Shown: piece after piece, positions 16,027 through 25,040 of the stretch
How positions within the stretch are numbered: the stretch's first letter is position 1
Layout of the letters: the number at the start of each line of letters is the position of its first letter
Assembly: GCF_918698155.1 (NCBI RefSeq)
Contig: NZ_CAKKLX010000002.1
Coordinates: 173,498 to 237,497 of the forward strand
Reading direction: 5' to 3'
Length of the DNA stretch: 64,000 nucleotides
Source: Roseomonas sp. CECT 9278
Lineage (GTDB): Bacteria; Pseudomonadota; Alphaproteobacteria; Acetobacterales; Acetobacteraceae
Position numbers and translations under genes: made by a program
Notes under the pieces: model-generated
The model's database searches: none
What the model saw: only the letters and a program-made list of their open reading frames with translations
Told to the model about the DNA's origin: nothing

Positions 16027-17540
16027 CACGCTTGCGGAAGTTGCTGGCCGACCGGCGCGGCGCGGTGGCCATGCTGGCGGGGCTTGCGGCGATCCCGCTG
16101 CTGGCGATCGCCGGCGCGGCGATCGACCTGACGCGGTTGTACCTGCTGCATTCGCGCCTGGTCACCTCGGTCGATGCGGCGGCGCTGGCGGGCGCGCGCG
16201 TGATCAACGACCTCGATCGCGACGCGCAGATCCAGCGCTGGTTCTGGGCCAACTTCACGCGCGAGAGGCAACTCGGCCAGACCGGCTTCCTGGGGGCGGA
16301 GATCACCAGCTTCAACATCAGCGTCGAGGAATCGAACCGCGTGGTGCGGCTGCGCGTGCGGGCCGCGCTGCCCACCACGGTGCTGCGCCTGTTCGGGCAG
16401 GACACGCTGGTGGCGACCGCCGACCACGCGGCGCGCCGGCAGGATCGCGGCATGGAGCTCGCGCTCGTGCTCGACGTGACGGGGTCGATGGCGGGGGCGT
16501 CCATGACGGCGCTGCGCGATTCCGCCACCGAGCTGATCACCATCCTGTTCGGGCCGAACGAGACGGTGCCGAATTTCTACATGTCCGTGGTGCCCTATAC
16601 CTCGATGGTGAATATCGGGCGCGGGCGGACCAATTGGCTGGCGGCGGGCAGCCTCGATCCGACAGCCTATGGCAGCACGGTCTGGCGCGGCTGCGTGCAG
16701 GCACGCCACCAGAACCGTGAGGACGAGACCGACACGCCGCCGACCATCGTGCCGTTCCAGCCGTATGTGTGGCCGTCCACGGTGGGGCGCTACAGCCCGA
16801 ACCGGGGCGACAATGAATGGTCCACCTGGTCGATCACCGAACCCAACCCCGAGAGCCCGGCATCGGACAGCGCGCAGAATGCCATCGGCAATGAGGCGCG
16901 GGGTCCGAACCTGGGCTGCGGGCGCGCCATCACGCCGCTGATCCAGTCGCGCGCCACGCTGCTGACCGAGATCGCCAGCCTGCGCGCCACGCATCGCGGC
17001 GGCACCATGGCCAATCTGGGATTGCAGATGGGCTGGGCGACGCTGTCGCCGCGCTGGCGCGGGCTGTGGGGCAGCGCGACGCTGCCGCTGGCCTATGACA
17101 CGCCGTACATGGACAAGGTCCTGGTGCTGATGACCGACGGCAACAACGAATGGCATGACTGGGGCGAGGGCGCGCCCGGTTCGTGCCGCACCAGCGGCAG
17201 CAACCCGCCCTGCCGCAGCGGCTATGCCAGCGACGGCGATGCCGACATGACCGCCTATGGCCGGCTGCGCGAGAACCGCCTGGGCGTCGCCGGCATCACC
17301 AATGCCCGCGCGCTGACCGAGATCAACGCCCGCATGTCGCGCCTGTGCACCAGCATCAAGGCGACCGGCATCATCGTCTACACCGTCACCTTCAATGTCG
17401 GGTCGAGCACGACGCAGAACCTGTACCGCACCTGCGCCACGCGGCCGGAATACTACTTCAACAGCCCGGACGCGGCATCGCTGCGCGCGGCCTTCCGGGA
17501 GATCGGCGGGCAATTGGCGAATCTCCGCCTGATCCGCTGA
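16023..17540 (+). CDS. tadG: TadG-like pilus protein with von Willebrand factor A domain
   Basis: A 505-aa protein. The N-terminus has a pseudopilin-like leader (LADRRGAVAMLAGLAAIPLL) without the +5 Glu, which is usual for TadG, and one membrane segment. A VWA domain starts at MELALVLDVTGSMAGASM, where the metal-ion site DxTGS is intact; VLVLMTDGNNEWHDWG supplies the later Asp. A Cys-containing insertion (SCRTSGSNPPCRSGYAS) lies in the domain. It ends the tad operon; the next gene is unrelated and 61 bp away. Confidence 0.9.
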   Translation: MTRLRKLLADRRGAVAMLAGLAAIPLLAIAGAAIDLTRLYLLHSRLVTSVDAAALAGARVINDLDRDAQIQRWFWANFTRERQLGQTGFLGAEITSFNISVEESNRVVRLRVRAALPTTVLRLFGQDTLVATADHAARRQDRGMELALVLDVTGSMAGASMTALRDSATELITILFGPNETVPNFYMSVVPYTSMVNIGRGRTNWLAAGSLDPTAYGSTVWRGCVQARHQNREDETDTPPTIVPFQPYVWPSTVGRYSPNRGDNEWSTWSITEPNPESPASDSAQNAIGNEARGPNLGCGRAITPLIQSRATLLTEIASLRATHRGGTMANLGLQMGWATLSPRWRGLWGSATLPLAYDTPYMDKVLVLMTDGNNEWHDWGEGAPGSCRTSGSNPPCRSGYASDGDADMTAYGRLRENRLGVAGITNARALTEINARMSRLCTSIKATGIIVYTVTFNVGSSTTQNLYRTCATRPEYYFNSPDAASLRAAFREIGGQLANLRLIR

Positions 17541-17601
17541 CGCCTTGCCTGCGCCCACCCAAAGGGAGTAGGCGCGGGGGACGGAAATCGGGAGCCGTCC
17601 A

Positions 17602-18573
17602 ATGAACCGCAGGCATGTCATCGCCGCCGCCGCATTCCTTGCCGCGCCTTTCGCCGCGCGCGCGCAGGATGCCTGGCCCAGCCGCCCCGTAACGCTGCTG
17701 GTGCCCTTCGCCGCGGGCGGGTCGAACGACGTGGTGGCGCGGCTGATCGCGCCGGTGCTGGAAGCGCGCCTGGGCCAGCCCTTCGTGGTGGAGAACCGGC
17801 CGGGTGGCGGCGGGTCGCTCGGCATGGGCATGGTGGCGCGCGGGCGGGCGGACGGGTCGGTCTTCCTGATCTCCTCGGCATCGAACCATGTGTTTCATCC
17901 GCTGGTGTCGGGCGACCTCGGCTACGACCCGCGCGAGGCACTGCCGGCCATCGCGATGCTGGTGGACGTGCCGAACGTCCTGGCCGTTCATCCGGGTTTC
18001 GGCGTGACCAATGTTCAGGAGCTGATCGCCAAGGTGCGCGCGACGCGCGGCGGCGTGTCCTTTGCCTCCTCCGGCGTGGGCACCTCCAACCATCTGGCGG
18101 GGGAGCTGTTCAGGCTGCGGACCGGCGTGGACCTCACGCATGTGCCCTATCGCGGTGGCGGGCCCGCCATCAACGACCTGATCGCCGGCACCGTGCCGAT
18201 GGCCTTCATGAACCTGCCGACCGTGGCGCCGCCGGCCTCCGACGGGCGTGTCCGCATCCTCGCGGTCTGCACGGCGGAGCGCGTGTCGATCCGTCCGGAC
18301 CTGCCGACCGTGGCGGAACAGGGTGTGGCCGATTACGCGGTGCGGTCCTGGACCGGGTTGTTCGCCCCGCGCGGCACGCCGGCGCCGATCGTCGCGCGCT
18401 TCACCGCGGCGGTGCGTGAGGCGCTCGCCGCGCCGCAGGTCGCCGGCCGCCTGGTCGCGATCGGCAGCGAGCCGCTGTACATGCCGCCCGCCGAGACCGA
18501 GGCCTTCGTGCGCCAGGAATTCGACCGCTGGGCGCCGGTGGTGCGCGCCGCCGGCATCACGACGCAGGGCTGA
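17602..18573 (+). CDS. Tripartite tricarboxylate transporter binding protein (Bug family)
   Basis: A 323-aa periplasmic binding protein of the Bug/TctC type. A twin-basic signal (MNRRHVIAAAAFLAAPFAARAQ) is followed by the family landmarks WPSRPVTLLVPFAAGGSNDVVARLIAP, VVENRPGGGGSLG and HVPYRGGGPAINDLIAGTV. No TctA/TctB membrane genes are nearby, typical of the many orphan Bug proteins in these genomes. The next genes suggest a carboxylate or ureide-like ligand, but this is only contextual. Confidence 0.93.
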   Translation: MNRRHVIAAAAFLAAPFAARAQDAWPSRPVTLLVPFAAGGSNDVVARLIAPVLEARLGQPFVVENRPGGGGSLGMGMVARGRADGSVFLISSASNHVFHPLVSGDLGYDPREALPAIAMLVDVPNVLAVHPGFGVTNVQELIAKVRATRGGVSFASSGVGTSNHLAGELFRLRTGVDLTHVPYRGGGPAINDLIAGTVPMAFMNLPTVAPPASDGRVRILAVCTAERVSIRPDLPTVAEQGVADYAVRSWTGLFAPRGTPAPIVARFTAAVREALAAPQVAGRLVAIGSEPLYMPPAETEAFVRQEFDRWAPVVRAAGITTQG

Positions 18574-18633
18574 GCCCGCGTTGACGCGCGCGCGCGCCTG
18601 CCACAGCCTCCGCGTGAAGCGGAGGGTTGCACG

Positions 18634-19524
18634 ATGAAACTGCCGGGCCACGGGCGCTACGCCCATAGCGCCATTCCCTCGCGCCCCACCTATGACTGGC
18701 CGAACGGCGCGCGGCTCGCGGTGGTGGTGTGCAACAACATCGAGGCGTTTGCCTATCGCGCAGGGCTTGGTTCCGACAGCACCGGCGCGGCGGCCCCGCA
18801 GGGCCAGCGCAACTACGCCTGGCGCGACTACGGCAATCGCGTCGGGCTGTGGAACATGCTCGATATGCTGGACGAGCTGGACATTCCCTGCGCGCACAAC
18901 GTCAACGGCGCGGTGCTCGATGCCTGCCCGGAGATCGCGCCGGCGCTGCGCGCGCGCGGCGATGAATTCATCGGCCATGGCCGCACCAATGCCGAACGCC
19001 AGGACGGGATGTGGGAGGAGGATGAGCGGCGCCTGATCGCAGAAAGCCGCGACGCCATCATCCGCCATGCGGGCAGCGCGCCGGCCGGTTGGCTCGGCCC
19101 CTATATCGCGCAATCGGCGGTGACGCTGGATCTGCTGCGCGAGGAAGGCTTCACCTACGTCATGGACTGGCCCGCCGACGACCAGCCCTTCTGGATGACC
19201 ACGCGCGCCGGGCCGATCCTGTCCGTGCCCTATTCCATCGAGCTGAACGACAGCCCCGCGCAGGTGTTCCGCCAGCATACCGGGCGTGAGTTCGCGCAGA
19301 TGATCATCGACCAGTTCGACGAGATGCTGGAACAATCCCGCAAGCGCCCACTGGTATGTTCCATCGTGCTGCACCCCTTCATCGTCGGCCAGCCCTTCCG
19401 CCTGCGCGCGCTGCGCGATGCGCTGCGGCACGTCATGTCGCACCGCGAGCGCCTGTGGGTGGCAAGGCCGGGTGAGGTGGCGCGCTACGCGGCGTCGCTG
19501 CCCAAGGGCATCGTGCCGGGGTAG
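18634..19524 (+). CDS. Polysaccharide deacetylase family protein (PuuE allantoinase-like)
   Basis: A 296-aa NodB-fold protein of the subgroup that includes cofactor-light allantoinases (PuuE). Landmarks are YDWPNGARLAVVVCNNIEAF at the N-terminus, NYAWRDYGNRVGLWNMLDML, the HNVNGAVLD segment, GDEFIGHGRTNAERQ and the C-terminal CSIVLHPFIVGQPFRLRAL. The cluster with a Bug binding protein and a CitE-like lyase suggests uptake and ring-opening of a small amide or acid. Substrate unknown. Start by RBS GGAGG upstream (GCGGAGGGTTGCACG). Confidence 0.85.
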   Translation: MKLPGHGRYAHSAIPSRPTYDWPNGARLAVVVCNNIEAFAYRAGLGSDSTGAAAPQGQRNYAWRDYGNRVGLWNMLDMLDELDIPCAHNVNGAVLDACPEIAPALRARGDEFIGHGRTNAERQDGMWEEDERRLIAESRDAIIRHAGSAPAGWLGPYIAQSAVTLDLLREEGFTYVMDWPADDQPFWMTTRAGPILSVPYSIELNDSPAQVFRQHTGREFAQMIIDQFDEMLEQSRKRPLVCSIVLHPFIVGQPFRLRALRDALRHVMSHRERLWVARPGEVARYAASLPKGIVPG

Positions 19525-19535
19525 GAGATGCTGCC

Positions 19536-20402
19536 ATGACGCGCGTTCTGCCGGCCTGGCGGTCGCTGCTGTATGTGCCCGCCAGCGCGGAGAAATTCGT
19601 CGCGAAGGCGCATGAGCGCGGCGCGGATGCGATCATCCTGGACGTGGAGGACGGCGTCGCGCCGGATGCGAAGGACGCGGCTCGGGCCGGGCTGGCGGCA
19701 TCGGCCGCGAGCGTGCGGCGCAACGGCGCGGATGTGGTGGTGCGCATCAACCGCCCGCTGCGCATGGCGGCGCGCGACATCGCCGCGGCGGTGGCGGCGG
19801 GCGCGGATGGGCTGGTCTGCACCAAGATGATGGGCGCGGATCATGTGCGATTGCTGTCGGAACTGACCGCGGAATCCGAAGCCGAGGCAGGCCGCGCGAT
19901 CGGCTCCGTGCGCTTCATCGTGCTGATCGAGGATGCGGCCGCGCTCGCGCATGCGCAGGCCATTGCGTCGGCCGATCCGCGCGTGGTCGCGCTCGGCGTT
20001 GGCGGCGAGGATCTCGCGACCGACCTCGGCGCCGAACCAACACCCGATGCGCTGGACCTGCCCAAGCGCATGGGCGTTGTCGCGGCACGCGCGGCGGGCG
20101 TGCTGCCGCTGGGATTCATCGGCACGGTGGCGGGGCTGAAGGACCTCGATGGCTATCGCGCCATGCTGCGCCGGTCGCGCGCCATCGGCTTCGCCTGCGC
20201 GTCCTGCGTGCATCCCTCGCAGGTGGCGATCATCAACGAGGAATACGGCGCGCGGCCCGAGGAGGTCGCGCGCGCGCAGCGCCTGGTCGCGGCCTTCGAG
20301 GCGGCGCTGGCCGAAGGCAAGGGCGCCGTGGCCTTCGAGGGCGACATGATCGACAAGCCGATCGTGGACCGCGCGCGGCGGCTGATCGCGCGGGCGGGCT
20401 AG
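19536..20402 (+). CDS. HpcH/HpaI aldolase/citrate lyase family protein (CitE-like CoA ester lyase)
   Basis: A 288-aa TIM-barrel enzyme of the CitE/malyl-CoA lyase superfamily. Metal and substrate motifs: SLLYVPASAEKFVAKAHERG, ILDVEDGVAPDAKDAAR (Asp/Glu ligands), VRINRPL, VLIEDAAALAHAQAI (Glu ligand) and CVHPSQVAIIN at the end. It probably cleaves or forms a beta-hydroxyacyl-CoA. It lies 11 nt after the deacetylase gene and converges on the SDR gene with a 4-nt overlap of stop codons. Confidence 0.9.
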   Translation: MTRVLPAWRSLLYVPASAEKFVAKAHERGADAIILDVEDGVAPDAKDAARAGLAASAASVRRNGADVVVRINRPLRMAARDIAAAVAAGADGLVCTKMMGADHVRLLSELTAESEAEAGRAIGSVRFIVLIEDAAALAHAQAIASADPRVVALGVGGEDLATDLGAEPTPDALDLPKRMGVVAARAAGVLPLGFIGTVAGLKDLDGYRAMLRRSRAIGFACASCVHPSQVAIINEEYGARPEEVARAQRLVAAFEAALAEGKGAVAFEGDMIDKPIVDRARRLIARAG

Positions 20403-21154
20403 ACCACGGCGGTCATCCCGCCATCCACGAACAGCAACTGACCGTGCACGAAGTTCGATGCCGGCGCCGCGAGGAAAACCGCGGCGCCGATCAACTCCTC
20501 CACGCGGCCCCAGCGCCCTGCCGGCACGCGCTGGCACAGCCAACTGGTGAAGGCGGCATCCTGCACCAGCGCGCTGGTCAGTTCCGTATCGTAGTAGCCC
20601 GGCGCCAGCCCGTTCACGTTCACCCCGTGCTTCGCCCATTCGGCGCACAGCGTGCGCGTGAGCATCCGCAGCGCGCCCTTGCTGGCGGCATAGGGCGCGA
20701 TGGTGGGGCGGCCGAGTTCGCTCTGCACGGAACAGATGGTGATGATCTTGCCGCGCCCGCGCGCGACCATCCGCTTGCCCGCCGCCTGGCAGCAATACCA
20801 GACGCCGTCGACATTCACGTCCATGACGCGCCGCCAGGTCTCGGGCGGCATCTCGACCGACGGCGCGCGCAGGTTGATGCCGGCATTGGCCACCAGGATG
20901 TCCAGCGGCCCGTGCGCGGCCTCGATGGCGGCGACGCCGGCCTCGACCGCCGCATGGTCGGTCACGTCGAAGGCCGCCGTCACCGCGCCGGGCACATGCG
21001 CGCGCGCGGCCTCCAGCTTCGCACCGTCGCGCCCGTTCAGCACCACGCGCGCGCCGGAATCGGCCAGGCCGCGCGCCAAGGCCAGGCCGATCCCCTGGCT
21101 CGATCCGGTCACCAGGGCAAGCTTCCCCGTCAGGTCGAACAGCGCGCGCGACAT
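20399..21154 (-). CDS. SDR family oxidoreductase (gluconate 5-dehydrogenase-like)
   Basis: A 251-aa classical short-chain dehydrogenase. Nucleotide-binding motif VTGSSQGIGLALARGLADSG, then NAGINLR, catalytic Ser in ICSVQSELGRP and YxxxK as YAASKGALRML. It is most similar in style to the gluconate 5-dehydrogenase/3-ketoacyl reductase-like group. It is divergent from the hydroxyacid dehydrogenase and idonate dehydrogenase genes, so a shared sugar-acid pathway is likely. Its stop and the CoA lyase stop share the tetranucleotide CTAG. Confidence 0.9.
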   Translation of the reverse strand: MSRALFDLTGKLALVTGSSQGIGLALARGLADSGARVVLNGRDGAKLEAARAHVPGAVTAAFDVTDHAAVEAGVAAIEAAHGPLDILVANAGINLRAPSVEMPPETWRRVMDVNVDGVWYCCQAAGKRMVARGRGKIITICSVQSELGRPTIAPYAASKGALRMLTRTLCAEWAKHGVNVNGLAPGYYDTELTSALVQDAAFTSWLCQRVPAGRWGRVEELIGAAVFLAAPASNFVHGQLLFVDGGMTAVV

Positions 21155-21204
21155 CGGCGTTTCCTCGTGTTAGGTCGCGCCAAGGCTAGGGGGAGGGACC
21201 ACGC

Positions 21205-22146
21205 ATGGACAAGCCGGGACTGCTGGTGGTGGGCGTGCTGCCCGACTGGGACCTGGAGGCGCTGGCGCGCCGCTTCACCCTGCACCTGCTGTACGAGGCC
21301 CCCGACCGCGCCGCCTTCCTGGCGCAGCACGGCCCGTCGATACGCGCCATCGCGACCAAGGGCGAGCTCGGCGCCGACCCTGCCATGATGGATGCCTGCC
21401 CGGCGGCGAAGATCATCGCCTGCTACGGCGTCGGCGTGGATGCCATCGACCTGCCCGCGGCGCGCGCCCGCGGCATCGCGGTCACCAACACGCCGGACGT
21501 GCTGACCGAGGACGTGGCCGACATGGCCTTCGCCCTGCTGCTGGCGACCGCGCGCGAAATCCCCGACTGCGACGCCTATGTGCGCGCCGGCACCTGGGCG
21601 AAGCAGGGGCCGATGCGCCTTGCCACGCGGGTGTGGGGCAAGCGGATCGGCATCGTGGGCCTGGGCCGCATCGGGCGCGCCATCGCGCGGCGCGCGGAGG
21701 GCTTCGGCATGGCCATCGCCTATTCCGGCCGCACGCAGAAGGATGTGCCCTACAGCTTCCATCCGTCACCCGCGGCGATGGCGCCGCATGTGGACATCTT
21801 CGTCGTCTCCGCCGCTGGTGGCGCCGCGACGGCCGGCCTGGTGGACCGCGCGGCGATCGAGGCACTGAACCCCGGCGTGATCTTCGTGAATGTCTCGCGC
21901 GGCAGCGTCGTTGACGAAGCCGCGCTGGTCGAAGCCCTGCAACAGGGCCGCATCGCCCGCGCGGGCCTGGACGTCTTCCACAACGAACCCGCCATCGACC
22001 CGGTCTTCGCGACCTTCCCCAATGTCGTGCTCTCGCCGCACCAGGCGTCCGGCACGGTGGAAACGCGCAAGGCCATGGGCGCGCTGATGCTGGCGAACCT
22101 GGAAGCGCATTTCGACGGGCGCCCGCTGCCCACGCCGGTGCCGTGA
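21205..22146 (+). CDS. D-isomer-specific 2-hydroxyacid dehydrogenase
   Basis: A 313-aa NAD(P)-dependent dehydrogenase of the glyoxylate/hydroxypyruvate reductase type. Landmarks: GVGVDAIDLPAARARGI, the Rossmann motif VGLGRIGRAIARR, VNVSRGSVVDEAAL, the catalytic Glu in VFHNEPAID and the catalytic His in LSPHQASGT. The gene is divergent from the SDR gene across 50 bp and its TGA overlaps the next ATG by one base. Confidence 0.93.
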   Translation: MDKPGLLVVGVLPDWDLEALARRFTLHLLYEAPDRAAFLAQHGPSIRAIATKGELGADPAMMDACPAAKIIACYGVGVDAIDLPAARARGIAVTNTPDVLTEDVADMAFALLLATAREIPDCDAYVRAGTWAKQGPMRLATRVWGKRIGIVGLGRIGRAIARRAEGFGMAIAYSGRTQKDVPYSFHPSPAAMAPHVDIFVVSAAGGAATAGLVDRAAIEALNPGVIFVNVSRGSVVDEAALVEALQQGRIARAGLDVFHNEPAIDPVFATFPNVVLSPHQASGTVETRKAMGALMLANLEAHFDGRPLPTPVP

Positions 22147-23162
22147 TGCGCGCCGTCGTCATCCACGCCGCGCAGGATTTGCGCGTTGAACAGCGCGAGG
22201 CCGGCGAACCCGGCCCGGGGCAAGTGCGCGTGCGCATCGCCGCGGGCGGCATCTGCGGGTCGGATTTGCACTACTTCCAGCATGGCGGCTTCGGCGCCAT
22301 CCGCGTGAAGCACCCGATGGTGCTGGGCCACGAGGTCGCCGGCGTGATCGACGCGGTGGGCGCGGGCGTCACGACGCTGAAGCCCGGCCAGGCGGTGGCG
22401 GTGAACCCGTCCTTGCCCTGCGGGCGCTGCCGCTACTGCCTGGAGGGTGCCGCGCAGCACTGCCTCGACATGCGCTTCTACGGCAGCGCGATGCGCGACC
22501 CGCATGTCGATGGCGGCTTCCGCGAGGCGCTGGTCTGCGAGGCCACGCAGGCCATCCCGCTGCCCGAGGGCCTCGACACCACCACCGCCGCCTTCGCCGA
22601 ACCGCTCGCGGTCTGCCTGCATGCCGCGCGGCAGGCCGGCCCGCTGCTGGGCCGTCGCGTGCTGGTCACCGGCTGCGGGCCGATCGGTGTGCTGGCCATC
22701 GCCGCCGCGCGCATGGGCGGCGCGCGGGAGATCGTCGCGACCGACCTGTCCGACGCGCCGCGTGATGTCGCATTGAAGATGGGCGCGGACCGCTTCCACA
22801 CCGACGGTCTCGACCGCTACGCCGCCGACAAGGGCTTCTTCGACGTCGCGCTAGAAGCCTCCGGCAGCCCGCGCGCGCTGCTCGGCATCCTGCCGGTGGT
22901 GCGCCCCGGCGGGACCATCGTGCAGATCGGCATCGGCGGCGACGTGCCGGTGCCGATGTCGGTGCTGGCCGCGAAGGAGATCACCTGGCGCGGCACCTTC
23001 CGCTTCCACGCCGAATTCGCCATGGCGGTGGAGGCCCTGGCGGCGCGGCGCATCGATGTCGCGCCACTGCTGACCGAACGCTTCCCCATCGAACGCGCGG
23101 CGGAGGCCTTCGCACTCGCCGCTGACCGCACGCGCGCGATGAAGGTGCAGATCGCCTTCTGA
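22146..23162 (+). CDS. Zinc-dependent alcohol dehydrogenase, L-idonate 5-dehydrogenase-like
   Basis: A 338-aa medium-chain dehydrogenase. Catalytic zinc ligands are in GGICGSDLHYFQHGG and LGHEVAG; the structural zinc site is CGRCRYCLEGAAQHC. Rossmann motif: VTGCGPIGVLAIAAARMGG. The sequence pattern matches L-idonate 5-dehydrogenase, interconverting L-idonate and 5-ketogluconate, which fits the adjacent SDR of gluconate 5-dehydrogenase style. The ATG at 22146 is chosen because it forms a TGATG junction with the upstream gene; a GTG lies one codon earlier. Confidence 0.85.
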   Translation: MRAVVIHAAQDLRVEQREAGEPGPGQVRVRIAAGGICGSDLHYFQHGGFGAIRVKHPMVLGHEVAGVIDAVGAGVTTLKPGQAVAVNPSLPCGRCRYCLEGAAQHCLDMRFYGSAMRDPHVDGGFREALVCEATQAIPLPEGLDTTTAAFAEPLAVCLHAARQAGPLLGRRVLVTGCGPIGVLAIAAARMGGAREIVATDLSDAPRDVALKMGADRFHTDGLDRYAADKGFFDVALEASGSPRALLGILPVVRPGGTIVQIGIGGDVPVPMSVLAAKEITWRGTFRFHAEFAMAVEALAARRIDVAPLLTERFPIERAAEAFALAADRTRAMKVQIAF

Positions 23163-23166
23163 CGCC

Positions 23167-23679
23167 TCAGCGATTCGTGCCGCGGATCGGGTAGTTCATT
23201 TCCTGGATGCGCTTGGCGCCGCGCGCGATGGCCGCCAGGTCCGGCCGCGCGAAGGGCGCGTTGGACACATCCACGATCTGCACGGTGCCGGCCGGGTTGA
23301 TCAGGAACAGCCCCGGTTCGGCAAACGGCCGGTCGGTTTCCTGCGGGGAGCGCGGGTCCGACACGTACAGGCCCAGCTCGCGCATCTGCGCGATGGTCAG
23401 CCCATAGCCCAGCGGGAAGCGCCACTTGTATTCGGCCGCATCGGCCGCGGCCTTCTCCTGCGGATCGGCCGAGATCGCCATGACCTGCACGCCGGCTTCC
23501 GCGAAGGTGTCGATCAGCCCATCGAGGCCGGTCAGATACGGCTTGCACAGCGGGCAGTGCTTGCCGCGATACACCACGACCAGGCGCCAGCCCTCCATCG
23601 CGGCGGGCGCCACTTCGCCGCCGCCCAGGCGCGGCACGCTGATGGCGGGGAAGGGCGCGCCGGCGGGAATTGCGTTCAT
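23167..23679 (-). CDS. Peroxiredoxin-like (AhpC/TSA) protein
   Basis: A 170-aa thioredoxin-fold protein. The peroxidatic region is VVVYRGKHCPLCKPYLTGLD, so the active Cys is in a CxxC arrangement (CPLC), as in the redoxin-like peroxiredoxin subgroup. AISADPQEKAAADAAEYKW and GLFLINPAGTVQIVDVSNAPF follow. Start at the ATG at 23679 (MNAIPAGAPF); the frame is open further upstream, but that part overlaps the GST gene. It is the third gene of a TetR-GST-peroxiredoxin unit, 11 nt after GST, so a role in peroxide or electrophile defence is likely. Confidence 0.87.
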   Translation of the reverse strand: MNAIPAGAPFPAISVPRLGGGEVAPAAMEGWRLVVVYRGKHCPLCKPYLTGLDGLIDTFAEAGVQVMAISADPQEKAAADAAEYKWRFPLGYGLTIAQMRELGLYVSDPRSPQETDRPFAEPGLFLINPAGTVQIVDVSNAPFARPDLAAIARGAKRIQEMNYPIRGTNR

Positions 23680-23690
23680 GTCCGTTCTCC

Positions 23691-24380
23691 TCAAGCGCCA
23701 AAGCACGGCGCACGACGCGCCATGCCGCCATGCAGGTCGAGCATCCGCTCGCGCCACGCATGGATGATGTCGTCGGCTTCCAGCAGCGGCAGCGGGCTGA
23801 CGCTGCGCGCCCACATGAAGCCGCCGAACACCGTGTAGTCCGCATAATCCGGCGCCGCGCCGCCCAGGAAATCCCGCCCGCGCAGCGCGTGGCGCAGCGG
23901 CAGCAGGGAAGCGCGGAAGGCGGGCAGGCGGTCCTCGCGCCCGGCCGTCACCTCGGCCAGCGGCTTGCGGAAGCGCGCTTCGCGGCTCTGCACGAAATAG
24001 GCGCTGTCGGCGGCATCCAGCAGCGGCGGGATGTCGGAGACGACCAGGCCGGCGACGCCCGCATGCAGCACGGTGTCGGTCCAGGCGCCGATGAAGGCGT
24101 AGGGTTCGGCATTGCCGTGCATCAGCGACGGCGCATCCGGATAGGCGGCGTCGAGGTGCTTCGCGATGGCGAAGGAATCGACCACGACGGCATCCCCATC
24201 CACCAGCACCGGCACCTTGTCGTAGTTGGCGAAAGCGAGGCGCGCGGCTTCCGTGAAGCGCCAGGGCACGCTGTCGAAGTCCAGGCCCTTGTGCGCCAGC
24301 GCCATGCGGCTGCGCCAGCAGAAGGGGCTGAAGACGCGCGCAGGATCCGTGCCGTAGAGTTCAAAAAGTTGCCGTGCCAT
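23691..24380 (-). CDS. Glutathione S-transferase family protein
   Basis: A 229-aa GST. The N-terminal thioredoxin-fold domain contains FSPFCWRSRMALAHKGLDF, then KVPVLVDGD and VVDSFAIAKHLDAAYPD (the glutathione-contact Asp-Ser). The helical C-terminal domain contains GGAAPDYADYTVFGGFMWAR. The ATG at 24380 is preferred over the adjacent ATG at 24383 because AGGAG then lies about 7 nt upstream. It is 13 nt downstream of the tetR-type gene and likely under its control. Confidence 0.88.
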   Translation of the reverse strand: MARQLFELYGTDPARVFSPFCWRSRMALAHKGLDFDSVPWRFTEAARLAFANYDKVPVLVDGDAVVVDSFAIAKHLDAAYPDAPSLMHGNAEPYAFIGAWTDTVLHAGVAGLVVSDIPPLLDAADSAYFVQSREARFRKPLAEVTAGREDRLPAFRASLLPLRHALRGRDFLGGAAPDYADYTVFGGFMWARSVSPLPLLEADDIIHAWRERMLDLHGGMARRAPCFGA

Positions 24381-24393
24381 CATGCCTCTCCTG

Positions 24394-25014
24394 TCAGTGG
24401 CGCCGCGCGGGGCGTGCCGCGTCCCGCGATGTCGTCGATGGGTCCAGCAGCGCCAGCGCCTCGCGCATCGCACCGCGCAGCAGGGCCGGCTCGGGCCGCG
24501 CGCGCGCCAGCACCCGCAGCCCCATCACCGTGGTCAACAGCAGCCGCGCCAGGTCGCGCGCCGCACGCCCGCGCGCGATGCTGCCCGCCCGCTGCCCGGC
24601 CACCACGCAGCGGCGCAGGAAGCCTTCCAGCTCGGCCAGGCGCTCGGCCACGATGGCGCCGATCGCCGGATCATGCGGGGCGACTTCCAGCGCGGTGTTC
24701 ACCAGCAGGCAGCCGCGCCGGTCGGCCAGCGACCGCGCCACGATCTCCTGCAGGAAGGTCTCGATCGCCGCGCGCGGGGCGTGCGTCGCCTCCAGCCGCG
24801 CGATGCGTTCGCGCATGTTGCCATCGAGGTAGCGATCCAGGCAGCGCGCGAACAACGCATGCTTGTCGCCGAAGCTGTTGTACAGGCTGGCCGCGCCCAG
24901 CCCCATCGCCTGGCCGAGGTCGCGCACCGAGGTCGCCGCATAGCCGTGCTCCCAAAAGCGCAGCATGGCGGCGTCGAGGGCGGCGTCCTCGTCGAAGGTG
25001 CGGGGTCGGGCCAG
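24394..25014 (-). CDS. TetR/AcrR family transcriptional regulator (CTG start proposed)
   Basis: A 206-aa TetR repressor. The first ATG in frame is at 24966 and would begin at MLRFWEHGYAATSVRDLGQA, cutting off helix 1. The preceding residues ARPRTFDEDAALDAA are exactly what TetR proteins have before this point, and no ATG, GTG or TTG is available, so I propose the CTG at 25014 as start, with GGAG 10 nt upstream. The HTH is TSVRDLGQAMGLGAASLYNSFGD. A Cys lies in the ligand-binding region (DRRGCLLVNTAL), compatible with electrophile sensing. It probably represses its own operon with GST and peroxiredoxin. Confidence 0.85.
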   Translation of the reverse strand: MARPRTFDEDAALDAAMLRFWEHGYAATSVRDLGQAMGLGAASLYNSFGDKHALFARCLDRYLDGNMRERIARLEATHAPRAAIETFLQEIVARSLADRRGCLLVNTALEVAPHDPAIGAIVAERLAELEGFLRRCVVAGQRAGSIARGRAARDLARLLLTTVMGLRVLARARPEPALLRGAMREALALLDPSTTSRDAARPARRH

Positions 25015-25040
25015 GGCGGGCGGTCTCCGGTGGGCGCCGC

